Positions 7,367 to 15,168 of a stretch of DNA of 20,588 bases are shown in pieces; position 1 is the first letter of the stretch, and each line of letters starts with the position of its first letter. The position numbers and the translations under genes were made by a program. Under the pieces are notes generated by a model. That model was not told the origin of the DNA. It did no database searches and saw only the letters and a list, made by a program, of their open reading frames with translations. The stretch covers positions 1 through 20,588 of the IMG/VR virus record IMGVR_UViG_3300043436_002024, one strand, 5' to 3'. This DNA comes from a virus.

Positions 7367-10300
7367 TAGTAACGTAAAGTTATCCAATGTTATAGGAGCT
7401 CCATTTAGCGATTATGTTTTGTTACAACTTTACCAAAGAGCTGCACATAATAGTACGCTTAATAGATCAAACGAAGAGGTTTTATTTTTAGCTAATAAAA
7501 CAGCGTGGGCACGACTTGTATCTTCTGTTAACATTACTAACGATACACTTGGATTAGTTTATAAAGACTTAGGAGTAAATTATAGCACGCCAGATGGCTT
7601 AGCAAAGAATTGGATACTAGAGGCAGGTACCTCTAAACAAAAAGGAAACGGAATCGAACTAAGGTACGGCATCGGTCCAGACGGAGCATACGGACTAGGG
7701 GGCACAGATGAATTAGGATACAGACCAATGCCCGGATTAACTTCAGTTCAAATAGAAACCACAGGGCGTCTAGGATCTCTAAGACAAGCCACAATTCAAT
7801 TTAAGGTTTGGAACATGGACCAACTAGATGTAGTTGAAGCTCTCTATTTTAGACTAGGGTATTCAATGTTACTTGAGTGGGGACATACACAGTATTTTGA
7901 TAATAAAGGCGGATTCGAACGTATTGCTTACGGAATTAACGATCCATTTAAGCCTCAAAGGAGAAAAGAACAAATACAGCAAGAGATTGCATTTAAAGCT
8001 CGAAATAGTTTCGGTAATTACGACGGTATGTTAGGGGTCGTCTCTAACTTTACCTGGGCTATGAATCAAGATGCAGGATATGATTGTACTGTTAAGTTAG
8101 TAGGATTGGGAGCTGTAATGGATTCTATGAGGATTAACCAGTCATACAAACTTCCTGAAGGAACATTAAAGCAGTACAAAAAAGATAAAGATGCTTTAGC
8201 TCGGCTAGCTGAAGAACAAGCAGCCCTAAAAAAACAACTGGAGTTCTTAAAAAACAATCCGCCGGTTGTTGTTGCCGGTAGTGCTGCATCTACAGGAACA
8301 CCACCTCCTCCGACACCTAAAACTATAGAAGAACTGTATCAAAGGTACGTAAATTACGACGGATACAAAGGAACTTTTGAAGAGTTTAGAAATACTTCAA
8401 CCGGGTTTGCTATCCCTCGATGGCCTTTCCCGGCTAACTTTAATACAGCAACAAAAACACCTGAAAGCTTTTTTTCATACTACGCTCCTTTTAAAAATTC
8501 AAGCTATGTAGCTTCTGCACAGAGCTTTGTAATAAGCAACTATCAAGGACTTTATTTAAATATAAGCGGTGCAGGAGGGTTTAAAAGAGTGCCTCTTAAC
8601 GATCCAAGTACAATATTAGGGATCAATGTAGCTACATTAGATGAAGCTGCAAGATCCGGAATTTTCGACGGAATATACAGTAATTCAACTTTTAGATACG
8701 GGTTATCAGAGGTTAATGCGGAAGTAGCAAAGGGAAATATTCCAAAACCCTACGGACAATTTGGGATAAGTAAAATTTTCGATCTTGGTGCTCGTTTTAC
8801 TCGAACCGGTGGCGGTCCAAATGGCGCAGGATCACCGGCCTATCTACCGTTAACTAGTCCGTTAGTAATAGGAACCGACACATTCCCTTCAACTCCTATA
8901 AGCTTTACCGTACCTGTAAAGACTACTGTTAAAGATTACGATACTACTTTTCAGATTACTGCAAAAATTAACTCGGATCCAAAAGATTTATATTTTCAAC
9001 CGTCTAGACAGACAGTAATTGATGCACTAGATTTAGCATTAAAAAATCCTTCTTTTGGAATAAGTAATGTAAGAATTAGTTCTCCTTTTCTTTCTAGAAT
9101 TCAAATAGCGGGAGACTTTAATGTTACAGGCGTTGAAGTACCGTATAGTGGACCAGCAGATAAGAAAGCTCAAGTAGTAGCTAGTAATAACGACGCTAAT
9201 GCAAGAAATAACGGAGAATCAAGAGTAGTACCTTTTAACTTCACCTTTACAACAGACAATCCAGGATTTATTAGTTCAGTTGGTGCAGTAGCACCTCCTT
9301 CTACACCCGCTAAAACAGAAACAGGAACCGGTAATACCGGAGATACAGGTGGAACTGTAAATAAAGCTAGCACTGAACAGCAAGATGCAGCATCAGGCTT
9401 TGCATCGGCGTTACAGGCTATGTTAATTACCGTACAAGCTTCTGCACAAGCTAAAAGAGCTAATAGCGGCAAGTCTTACCTAATGGTAGATATTAGCGAG
9501 GCGACAAGTAAGTTTTTCCAAGAAGGTATTATGAACGGAATTCTAGATACAAAAGGTGTTCCTAGTAAGATCCCTAATCCTACTACGTCAGAGTTTAACC
9601 TACTTCAATATGCAGCCAAAGGATTCAACAGTCAGTTAATGATCGACCCTACCCTGTATAACGACGTACTTTCAGTGCAATTTGATAAACTATGTAAAGC
9701 TTTTATAGTAGCTTACAACCAAGGAGGAGCTGATGCCGAATCTACTAAGTTACGAGCGCCAGTGTATATTTCATTTGGATATCTACTAGCTTTCTTAAAT
9801 AATATGTGTTTAATTTACGATTCACCGGAGTCTAAGTTACCGACAAATAATAATCCGGCTACAGGCACTCCAAAACGTCCGTACGTCTATATAGATTTTA
9901 ATCCAGAGACTAATTTTTGCTTAACTTCCCCGCAACAACTATCGATCGATCCTACTACCTGTTTAATTTCATTTCAAGCAAATCAAACCGACTATAAGAC
10001 TATCTTTCCTGAAGATATAATAAAAAGCTGGAGTAATAAAAAAGACGGACCTCTTTTCGATCCTGGTTCAGGAGTTAACGCAATTTCAAGCGAATTAAAC
10101 CGAGCGGGATTTTCTTTTAAAGGAGAAAATGCTTATCAAGGTAAGATAATGAACGTAATGTTAAACATCGATTACTTACTTGGATTAATAACAAGCTTTA
10201 CAGGATCAGATCCTGAACATGCCGTTAGGTTAGAGGCTTTCTTACAGAAAATTCTAGCAGATGTTAATAAAGCATTAGGCAATACTAATAGTTTTAGAGT

Positions 10301-11840
10301 AGCTTATAGAGACGATTCAAATACCGTACAGATTCAAGACGACCAGTGGATACCAAGCCTGGTAAAAGAGACTAATATGCTTCAAGCAAGCGTATATAAC
10401 TCTAAATTAACCGAAATAGGTACAGGAAAGCTTTCAGGACTAATACCCGTTTCTAGCGATCCAAAAGAACTACCAGTAGCAGGACAATTAAGCTTAGCTA
10501 GACAGTTTCAGTTAAGATCTGTAATGTCTACTAAACTTGCAAGTATGATAGCAATATCTGCACAAGCAGCAACAGGATCAGTTAACGCAACAGACCATTC
10601 CTCCCTTAGCTACTTAAATCAGAATTTCCAAGATAGGTATAAGCCTTATATACAAGATGCTTCTAACGGTAATGCAGGTACGAATGTTAATACTAAAAAT
10701 AACGAACCGAGCAACGATCAAAAAGCAGCTCAAATGTTTAATACCCATGTTACTACTATCTACTCTAACCTTCTTCTTAACCCAGATTATATCGACCTCA
10801 CTAAAAACTACTATATTGAGAGAATGTCTAAGGTTAAATCAGGAGATCCGATCGTATCTGCAGCTCCTTTTATTCCTGCTGAGTTAGAAATGACCTTAGA
10901 CGGTATTAGCGGTATTATAATGGGCAATGCCTTTACCGTACCGCAAGATAGGTTACCTTTATCTTTAAGAGGTAAAAACGGACTTGCAAAGATAGCTTTC
11001 ATCGTTACTGGCCTTACTCACACAGTTCAAAACAATGAGTGGTTGACTAAGATAAAAGGGCAAATGATTAAATTAAGAGGAAAAGCTGAAATAGCAAAAG
11101 CTGCAGATATTGTAGGTAAGATAATTGATTACGGTGCTGATTCTCTACCGTCTACTAGCGGAGGAACCGGTGGAGGAGCTAGCGGAGGAACTGATTATCA
11201 ACTTTCAAGTTACGGAGGGCCTGTCAAAATCGGCAGTATTACAGTTTGTCCAGGACAGTATCCAGGAGCAGGCAATAAGTACTCTTGTGCTCGTCAAGTA
11301 AAAACTATAATGACTCAAGAAGTCTTCGATAAGCAATACGGATATACGTTTGTAAAAAATAAATCGGATATTAATTTAAATAAAGCAGGCTTGACTCCTT
11401 TAACAGAGTCAGAAATCGACAAGACAATTATGAAGGAAAAAAATCATTTTGATCAAGGAACTATGCCAAGTCCCGTACAAAACTTCGTAATACACCATAC
11501 CGCTGGACGCGGAACTGCTAAGGGCGTTGTCGGCACGTTTCAAAACAGAGGGTATCCTGCACAGTATATAATTGATAGAGACGGTATAATACACCAGTAC
11601 ATGCCAAACGGCGCATTTGCATGGCATGCAGGAAGTTACAATAGACGCGCTATGGGAGTAGAAGTAATAGGTGACAACGATAAAGACATAACTAAGAAAC
11701 AGATTGAAGCAGCAGTACGTCTTGCACAGTACCTAGGCTTTAGTAGAGATCAAATTATAGGACATGGACAAGTGCCTGGTGCAGATAAAGCAGCAGATGA
11801 AGGTAAAACTATTACGGACTATATAAAAACTTTAGTGTAG
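7356..11840 (+). CDS. Baseplate hub fused to C-terminal peptidoglycan amidase
   Basis: The 1494-aa protein is modular. Residues about 120-260 form a gp27-like hub segment: GLTSVQIETTGRLGSLRQAT, an LDVVEALYFRLGY helix, and MLLEWGHTQYFDNKG. A short coiled coil (about 268-300) and a Pro-rich linker (about 313-322) follow. Residues 330-640 and 700-1230 are further hub or insert regions, separated by a Gly/Thr linker near 650-672. The last hub part includes PAELEMTLDGISGI and an IAFIVTGLTHTV strand. After a Gly-rich linker (about 1265-1280) comes a zinc amidase (about 1375-1494, Amidase_2/PGRP type): IHHTAG with His1380, AWHAG with His1424, GVEVIGD, and GHGQVPGADKAADEG with His1470, Lys1478 and Asp1481. 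His1380, His1470 and Asp1481 are the likely zinc ligands. It should cut the MurNAc-L-Ala bond during injection. T4 instead uses a separate gp5 lysozyme on gp27. Confidence 0.85.
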   Translation: MAIDSNVKLSNVIGAPFSDYVLLQLYQRAAHNSTLNRSNEEVLFLANKTAWARLVSSVNITNDTLGLVYKDLGVNYSTPDGLAKNWILEAGTSKQKGNGIELRYGIGPDGAYGLGGTDELGYRPMPGLTSVQIETTGRLGSLRQATIQFKVWNMDQLDVVEALYFRLGYSMLLEWGHTQYFDNKGGFERIAYGINDPFKPQRRKEQIQQEIAFKARNSFGNYDGMLGVVSNFTWAMNQDAGYDCTVKLVGLGAVMDSMRINQSYKLPEGTLKQYKKDKDALARLAEEQAALKKQLEFLKNNPPVVVAGSAASTGTPPPPTPKTIEELYQRYVNYDGYKGTFEEFRNTSTGFAIPRWPFPANFNTATKTPESFFSYYAPFKNSSYVASAQSFVISNYQGLYLNISGAGGFKRVPLNDPSTILGINVATLDEAARSGIFDGIYSNSTFRYGLSEVNAEVAKGNIPKPYGQFGISKIFDLGARFTRTGGGPNGAGSPAYLPLTSPLVIGTDTFPSTPISFTVPVKTTVKDYDTTFQITAKINSDPKDLYFQPSRQTVIDALDLALKNPSFGISNVRISSPFLSRIQIAGDFNVTGVEVPYSGPADKKAQVVASNNDANARNNGESRVVPFNFTFTTDNPGFISSVGAVAPPSTPAKTETGTGNTGDTGGTVNKASTEQQDAASGFASALQAMLITVQASAQAKRANSGKSYLMVDISEATSKFFQEGIMNGILDTKGVPSKIPNPTTSEFNLLQYAAKGFNSQLMIDPTLYNDVLSVQFDKLCKAFIVAYNQGGADAESTKLRAPVYISFGYLLAFLNNMCLIYDSPESKLPTNNNPATGTPKRPYVYIDFNPETNFCLTSPQQLSIDPTTCLISFQANQTDYKTIFPEDIIKSWSNKKDGPLFDPGSGVNAISSELNRAGFSFKGENAYQGKIMNVMLNIDYLLGLITSFTGSDPEHAVRLEAFLQKILADVNKALGNTNSFRVAYRDDSNTVQIQDDQWIPSLVKETNMLQASVYNSKLTEIGTGKLSGLIPVSSDPKELPVAGQLSLARQFQLRSVMSTKLASMIAISAQAATGSVNATDHSSLSYLNQNFQDRYKPYIQDASNGNAGTNVNTKNNEPSNDQKAAQMFNTHVTTIYSNLLLNPDYIDLTKNYYIERMSKVKSGDPIVSAAPFIPAELEMTLDGISGIIMGNAFTVPQDRLPLSLRGKNGLAKIAFIVTGLTHTVQNNEWLTKIKGQMIKLRGKAEIAKAADIVGKIIDYGADSLPSTSGGTGGGASGGTDYQLSSYGGPVKIGSITVCPGQYPGAGNKYSCARQVKTIMTQEVFDKQYGYTFVKNKSDINLNKAGLTPLTESEIDKTIMKEKNHFDQGTMPSPVQNFVIHHTAGRGTAKGVVGTFQNRGYPAQYIIDRDGIIHQYMPNGAFAWHAGSYNRRAMGVEVIGDNDKDITKKQIEAAVRLAQYLGFSRDQIIGHGQVPGADKAADEGKTITDYIKTLV

Positions 11841-12497
11841 ATGCCATTAAAATACTACCCTTTAACGAGAATAAAGACTGACTTGTATACAAGAGGCGAT
11901 GAGTATGTAACTATAGACGGTGAAGCTTATTCTGGACGTTATTACACTACTTACGATAATAAAGCTTTTACAGGGACAAATCCTGTATTAGGTGAAAGCA
12001 AGGTATTAATCTCTTTCCTTACTGACACACCTCACCCGAGCTTAATTTCTGAAAAACAAAAAGCTGCTGCAAAACTTGGACCTTTAGATTTCTTATCCGC
12101 AACACAGGCACAGGCTCAAGATTACTTTAGTAGAGACTTAACAGAATTAGTACCTTATTATCCTGTCCCTTTAGATTCTGACTATGCCCGAGGCTATTTT
12201 ACAAGGTATTTTGCTAAGACCGTTAGCGGTCCTGGCTATGTAATTGAAATATCGGAGCTTGATTGGACTAAGATACAAAACGGTAATGTTAGCAATACAG
12301 TATTAGGGTATGAAACTATGGATATGCTTTGGCAGTTAACTGGTCCATTAAATGATACGAGAAAATCTCAATACCAAATTGTAGGAGGAGTCTTTAGTAC
12401 AAATAAACGCGTAACAGAAGCAAAGCAAAAAAGTTTTAGAGGTATTGTAGAGTTTATTGGCGGTGATTACGTTAAGTATGCAAGAATAACCTCGTAA
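11841..12497 (+). CDS. Hypothetical tail/baseplate-associated protein
   Basis: I do not recognise this 218-aa protein. Its ATG abuts the hub stop (TAGATG), so it ends the tail operon and is probably translationally coupled. The first 55 residues are Tyr/Thr/Gly rich and beta-like (YTRGDEYVTIDGEAYSGRYY, then NKAFTGTNPVLG). A helix around 68-100 (EKQKAAAKLGPLDFLSATQA) follows, then a Tyr/Pro segment and a mixed alpha/beta end with FRGIVEFIGGDYVKYA. There is no signal peptide or membrane segment. Position suggests a minor virion or baseplate component; no function can be read directly. Confidence 0.75.
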   Translation: MPLKYYPLTRIKTDLYTRGDEYVTIDGEAYSGRYYTTYDNKAFTGTNPVLGESKVLISFLTDTPHPSLISEKQKAAAKLGPLDFLSATQAQAQDYFSRDLTELVPYYPVPLDSDYARGYFTRYFAKTVSGPGYVIEISELDWTKIQNGNVSNTVLGYETMDMLWQLTGPLNDTRKSQYQIVGGVFSTNKRVTEAKQKSFRGIVEFIGGDYVKYARITS

Positions 12498-12500
12498 AAG

Positions 12501-12530
12501 TTGCTTCTTTAAAAAGAGTTACTTATTTTA
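12501..12530 (+). promoter_or_regulatory. Bacteroidota-type promoter opening the replication region
   Basis: TTG at 12501-12503 (in AAGTTGCT), 20 nt, then TATTTTAC from 12524. It shares the AAGTTGCT box, the spacing and the preceding ACT with the site at 14285. It lies exactly at the junction between tail genes and the DNA polymerase gene. The predicted start site is around 12534-12538, so the polymerase leader would be only about 8-12 nt. Confidence 0.7.
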
Positions 12531-12545
12531 CTGTAAATAAATGTT

Positions 12546-13841
12546 ATGTACTTCATTATCGAAACCGAGGAGCAATTAGCACAGCTTCCTAGACCGGAAA
12601 AGTGTTTTATTGAGTTAATGTCGATGTCTGAACATACTCATCCTGCTTTAACTACACCGTGCGTCTTATATTATAATGATTTTGAAAAAGGATACATTAT
12701 TCCAATTAACCACTCAGAAGCCTTTTCCCTTTCTATTGATCAAATTCAGACCTTTTTAAGAGGTATTCCTAAAATCTACTTATTAGATAAGAAGTGGCAT
12801 TCCTACTTCTTAAATTTACCTAACGGAATTGATTTATACTTTACTCTACTCGATATAGAAGGTAAGATTCCAGACATACAATGTTATACACCAGTACACC
12901 TAGACTATTACGAGAAGTTTAAGTACTCTCCTACAGTTAATAACTACATTCCAATTTCTAAGCATTATGAAAGATGCGAATGTATGTTTGAAATGGTTAA
13001 AGACTACGTAGGAAGAGAGTCAAATACTGAATGGCAGAACAAATATACAGAAGTTTACAAATGGGTAGAAGAGCAGGGAATCTTAGTAGATGAAAAGCTC
13101 TTTGATAAGTACTTTGAGACTCCTTGGAAAGGGAGATCTCTAAGGGATAGTAAGGTTTATTCAAGTTATAACCTATATAACATTACCTCACGTCCCACTA
13201 ATGCATTTAATAGCATAAACTTCCTTGCTTTTAACAAAGAAAACGGTTCTAGAACGGCTTTTATCCCAGAAAACGATGCTTTTATAGAGTTTGATTTTGA
13301 CGGATATCATTTAAGGCTAATTGCCAATAAAATGGGAACTGAAATACCGCAAGATGAGTCGATTCATCAGTACTTAGGTAAGCAGTACTTTAAAAAAGAC
13401 GAATTAACACTTGAAGAATACCAAGAAGCTAAGAAAATTACGTTTAGACAGATGTATAACGGAGTAGAAGACGAGTATAAACATATTGAATTCTTCGAAG
13501 ACGTAGCAATTGCAGTAGATGCTATGTGGACTGCCTATAAAAGTAGCGGTTTTTTAGAGTTACCGAATAGAAGAAACCTTATATTAGAGAACGCTAATCC
13601 TCAAAAGCTATTTAACTACTATATTCAGTGCTTAGAGACAGTAAATAACATTAAAAAGTTAAATAAGCTAAAAAACTATCTTCAAGATAAACAAAGCAAA
13701 GTGCTTTTAGTTGTATACGATTCAATACTAATCGATTACGCAGCATCAGACGGAAAAGGTACCTTATCTCACATTAAAGACATCTTAGAAGCCGGTAGAT
13801 TTAAGGTAAAAGCTAAAAAAAGCAACAACTATAACTTTTAA
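12546..13841 (+). CDS. Compact family A DNA polymerase with vestigial exonuclease domain
   Basis: All three polA motifs are visible. A T-x-R (214-216) and RTAFIP lead into motif A, FDFDGYHLRLIA, with catalytic Asp250. Motif B is AKKITFRQMYNG with Lys296, Phe300 and Tyr304. Motif C is LLVVYDSILID with catalytic Asp392. Aligning by eye to E. coli Pol I, the steric-gate Glu710 is His255, Arg754 is Tyr292, His881-Asp-Glu883 is Tyr391-Asp-Ser393, and Phe762 is kept. Residues 1-125 follow the layout of the Klenow 3'-5' exonuclease, including KGYIIPINH like the Pol I YIPVAH strand. The DxE, N-x3-D and final Asp positions are not conserved, so proofreading is probably absent. At 431 aa it is much shorter than a 605-aa Klenow fragment. 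T4 uses a family B enzyme in this place. It is likely the phage replicase, working with the SSB and helicase downstream. Confidence 0.85.
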   Translation: MYFIIETEEQLAQLPRPEKCFIELMSMSEHTHPALTTPCVLYYNDFEKGYIIPINHSEAFSLSIDQIQTFLRGIPKIYLLDKKWHSYFLNLPNGIDLYFTLLDIEGKIPDIQCYTPVHLDYYEKFKYSPTVNNYIPISKHYERCECMFEMVKDYVGRESNTEWQNKYTEVYKWVEEQGILVDEKLFDKYFETPWKGRSLRDSKVYSSYNLYNITSRPTNAFNSINFLAFNKENGSRTAFIPENDAFIEFDFDGYHLRLIANKMGTEIPQDESIHQYLGKQYFKKDELTLEEYQEAKKITFRQMYNGVEDEYKHIEFFEDVAIAVDAMWTAYKSSGFLELPNRRNLILENANPQKLFNYYIQCLETVNNIKKLNKLKNYLQDKQSKVLLVVYDSILIDYAASDGKGTLSHIKDILEAGRFKVKAKKSNNYNF

Positions 13842-13863
13842 TACTCAGAACCAACTATTTATT

Positions 13864-14283
13864 ATGGAATTTATACAGTTAACACAAGATCAATTGAAGA
13901 ATAAGTTATTTTGCACATTCTCTCCTAAAGATAAGTTGGAAGAGGTTTTAGATACGATTAAATCCGAATATGTTATTATGTACGGAAAGATATTTGTATT
14001 GGAATCTGAGGAATCTGACGAGTTTTTGTGTACTTACAATATTGAAGTTCAAAGTACTAACACAAAAGTACTTCCAAATACGATACTTTTACATAGAAAG
14101 AAGGAAACTAATACGTTATACACGATTAACAGTTTAAACCTTCTAATTAAATCCCTAAACGAGGGAATCTTAGACACGTCCTTTAGAGTAGAATGGCAAA
14201 ATTACAGAAATACTGTACTTTTAACTCAAGGCGATGATCTAAGAAAACTTTCTACAAAAATCCACAAAATAGTTACTATTTAA
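13864..14283 (+). CDS. Hypothetical protein between polymerase and SSB
   Basis: I do not recognise this 139-aa protein. It is mixed alpha/beta, with an amphipathic N-terminal helix (residues 6-16), strands around SEYVIMYGKIFVLE (34-47) and a FLCTYNIEV strand. A C-terminal half carries TNTLYTINSLNLLIKSLNEG (about 82-101) and ends FRVEWQNYRNTVLLT. It has two cysteines and no signal or membrane segment. It follows the polymerase by 22 nt, with TATTTAT immediately before the ATG (13856-13862), and precedes the promoter of the SSB gene. In T4 the SSB gene is flanked by the small regulators gp59 and gp33, so a replication or transcription accessory role is possible, but I see no sequence match to either. 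Confidence 0.75.
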   Translation: MEFIQLTQDQLKNKLFCTFSPKDKLEEVLDTIKSEYVIMYGKIFVLESEESDEFLCTYNIEVQSTNTKVLPNTILLHRKKETNTLYTINSLNLLIKSLNEGILDTSFRVEWQNYRNTVLLTQGDDLRKLSTKIHKIVTI

Positions 14284-14284
14284 G

Positions 14285-14315
14285 TTGCTAATTCGGATTT
14301 TTCTACTTACATTTC
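14285..14315 (+). promoter_or_regulatory. Bacteroidota-type promoter for the SSB gene
   Basis: TTG at 14285-14287 (in AAGTTGCT), 20 nt, then TACATTTC at 14308-14315, a match to TAnnTTT. It is the third copy of the same box pair with identical spacing. It sits in the 67-nt gap before the gp32-like gene, a gene expected to need high expression. The predicted leader is about 30 nt. Confidence 0.75.
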
Positions 14316-14350
14316 CTTATAAAGTAATTTTTAAACTAAAACAATAAGTT

Positions 14351-15160
14351 ATGGCAATGGACCTTAGTGCGATTAAGTCGAAACTTAGCTCGCTACAAAA
14401 CCAAAAGTCAGGCGGTCAAAAAAGAGACATGTCTTTGATTTTATGGAAACCTACTGTGGGTAAACACAGCGTTCGTATCGTTCCTGCAACATGGGACAGA
14501 ACAAATCCTTTTAAAGAGATACTAGTACATTACGGTATTGGTAACCGTACTATGATTTCATTAGTTAACTTCGGTGAAAAAGATCCAATCGTTGAATTTG
14601 CTAAGCAATTAGCTACAGCAGGGGATAAGGAAAACTGGGTTATGTCTAAGAAGTTAGAACCTAAGATGCGTGTATTCGCTCCTGTCATCGTTAGAGGTGA
14701 AGAAGAGAAGGGCGTACGCTTATGGGAGTTTGGTAAGCAAATTTATGCTGAATTATTATCACTAGCCGACGATCCTGATGTAGGAGATTACACAGATGTA
14801 ATTCAAGGCCGTGATATTACGATTGAAACTACCGATGCAGCAACTAACGGTACCGGTTATAATCAATCTAAAGTACGTGTCCGTACTAAAACTACTCCTT
14901 TATCAGAAGATGCAACAGAAGTTGATAAGTGGTTAAACAATCAACCAGAGGTATTCACTATCTTTAAGAAATATTCTTACGATGAGATGAAAGAATCTTT
15001 GTTAAGTTGGTTACACCCTGAAGCAGCTACTGACGAACCAGCAGCTCCTGCAGCACCTGTAGTAGAAGCACCAGCTCCTGCTAATAAACCAGCATCATTT
15101 GCTTTAAACGCTAAACCTAAAGCAAGCATTGACGACGAGTTTGACGAATTATTTAAATAA
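14351..15160 (+). CDS. Single-stranded DNA-binding protein, T4 gp32-like
   Basis: The 269-aa protein resembles T4 gp32 in layout. A basic N-terminal segment for cooperative binding (residues 5-25) precedes the DNA-binding core starting near MSLILWKPTVGKHSVRIVP (27-45), then HYGIGNRTMISLVNFGEKDP and VIVRGEEEKGVRLWEFGKQI. A Pro/Ala-rich flexible linker (about 228-249) leads to an acidic tip, DDEFDELF (261-268), the usual docking site for replication partners. There are no cysteines at all, so the zinc ribbon of T4 gp32 (His64, Cys77, Cys87, Cys90) is missing. Of ten Arg codons seven are CGT/CGC, unlike the AGA-rich neighbours, which suggests high expression. It has its own promoter. It coats unwound template and recruits UvsX, helicase and polymerase. 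Confidence 0.85.
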   Translation: MAMDLSAIKSKLSSLQNQKSGGQKRDMSLILWKPTVGKHSVRIVPATWDRTNPFKEILVHYGIGNRTMISLVNFGEKDPIVEFAKQLATAGDKENWVMSKKLEPKMRVFAPVIVRGEEEKGVRLWEFGKQIYAELLSLADDPDVGDYTDVIQGRDITIETTDAATNGTGYNQSKVRVRTKTTPLSEDATEVDKWLNNQPEVFTIFKKYSYDEMKESLLSWLHPEAATDEPAAPAAPVVEAPAPANKPASFALNAKPKASIDDEFDELFK

Positions 15161-15168
15161 ACAAATAC

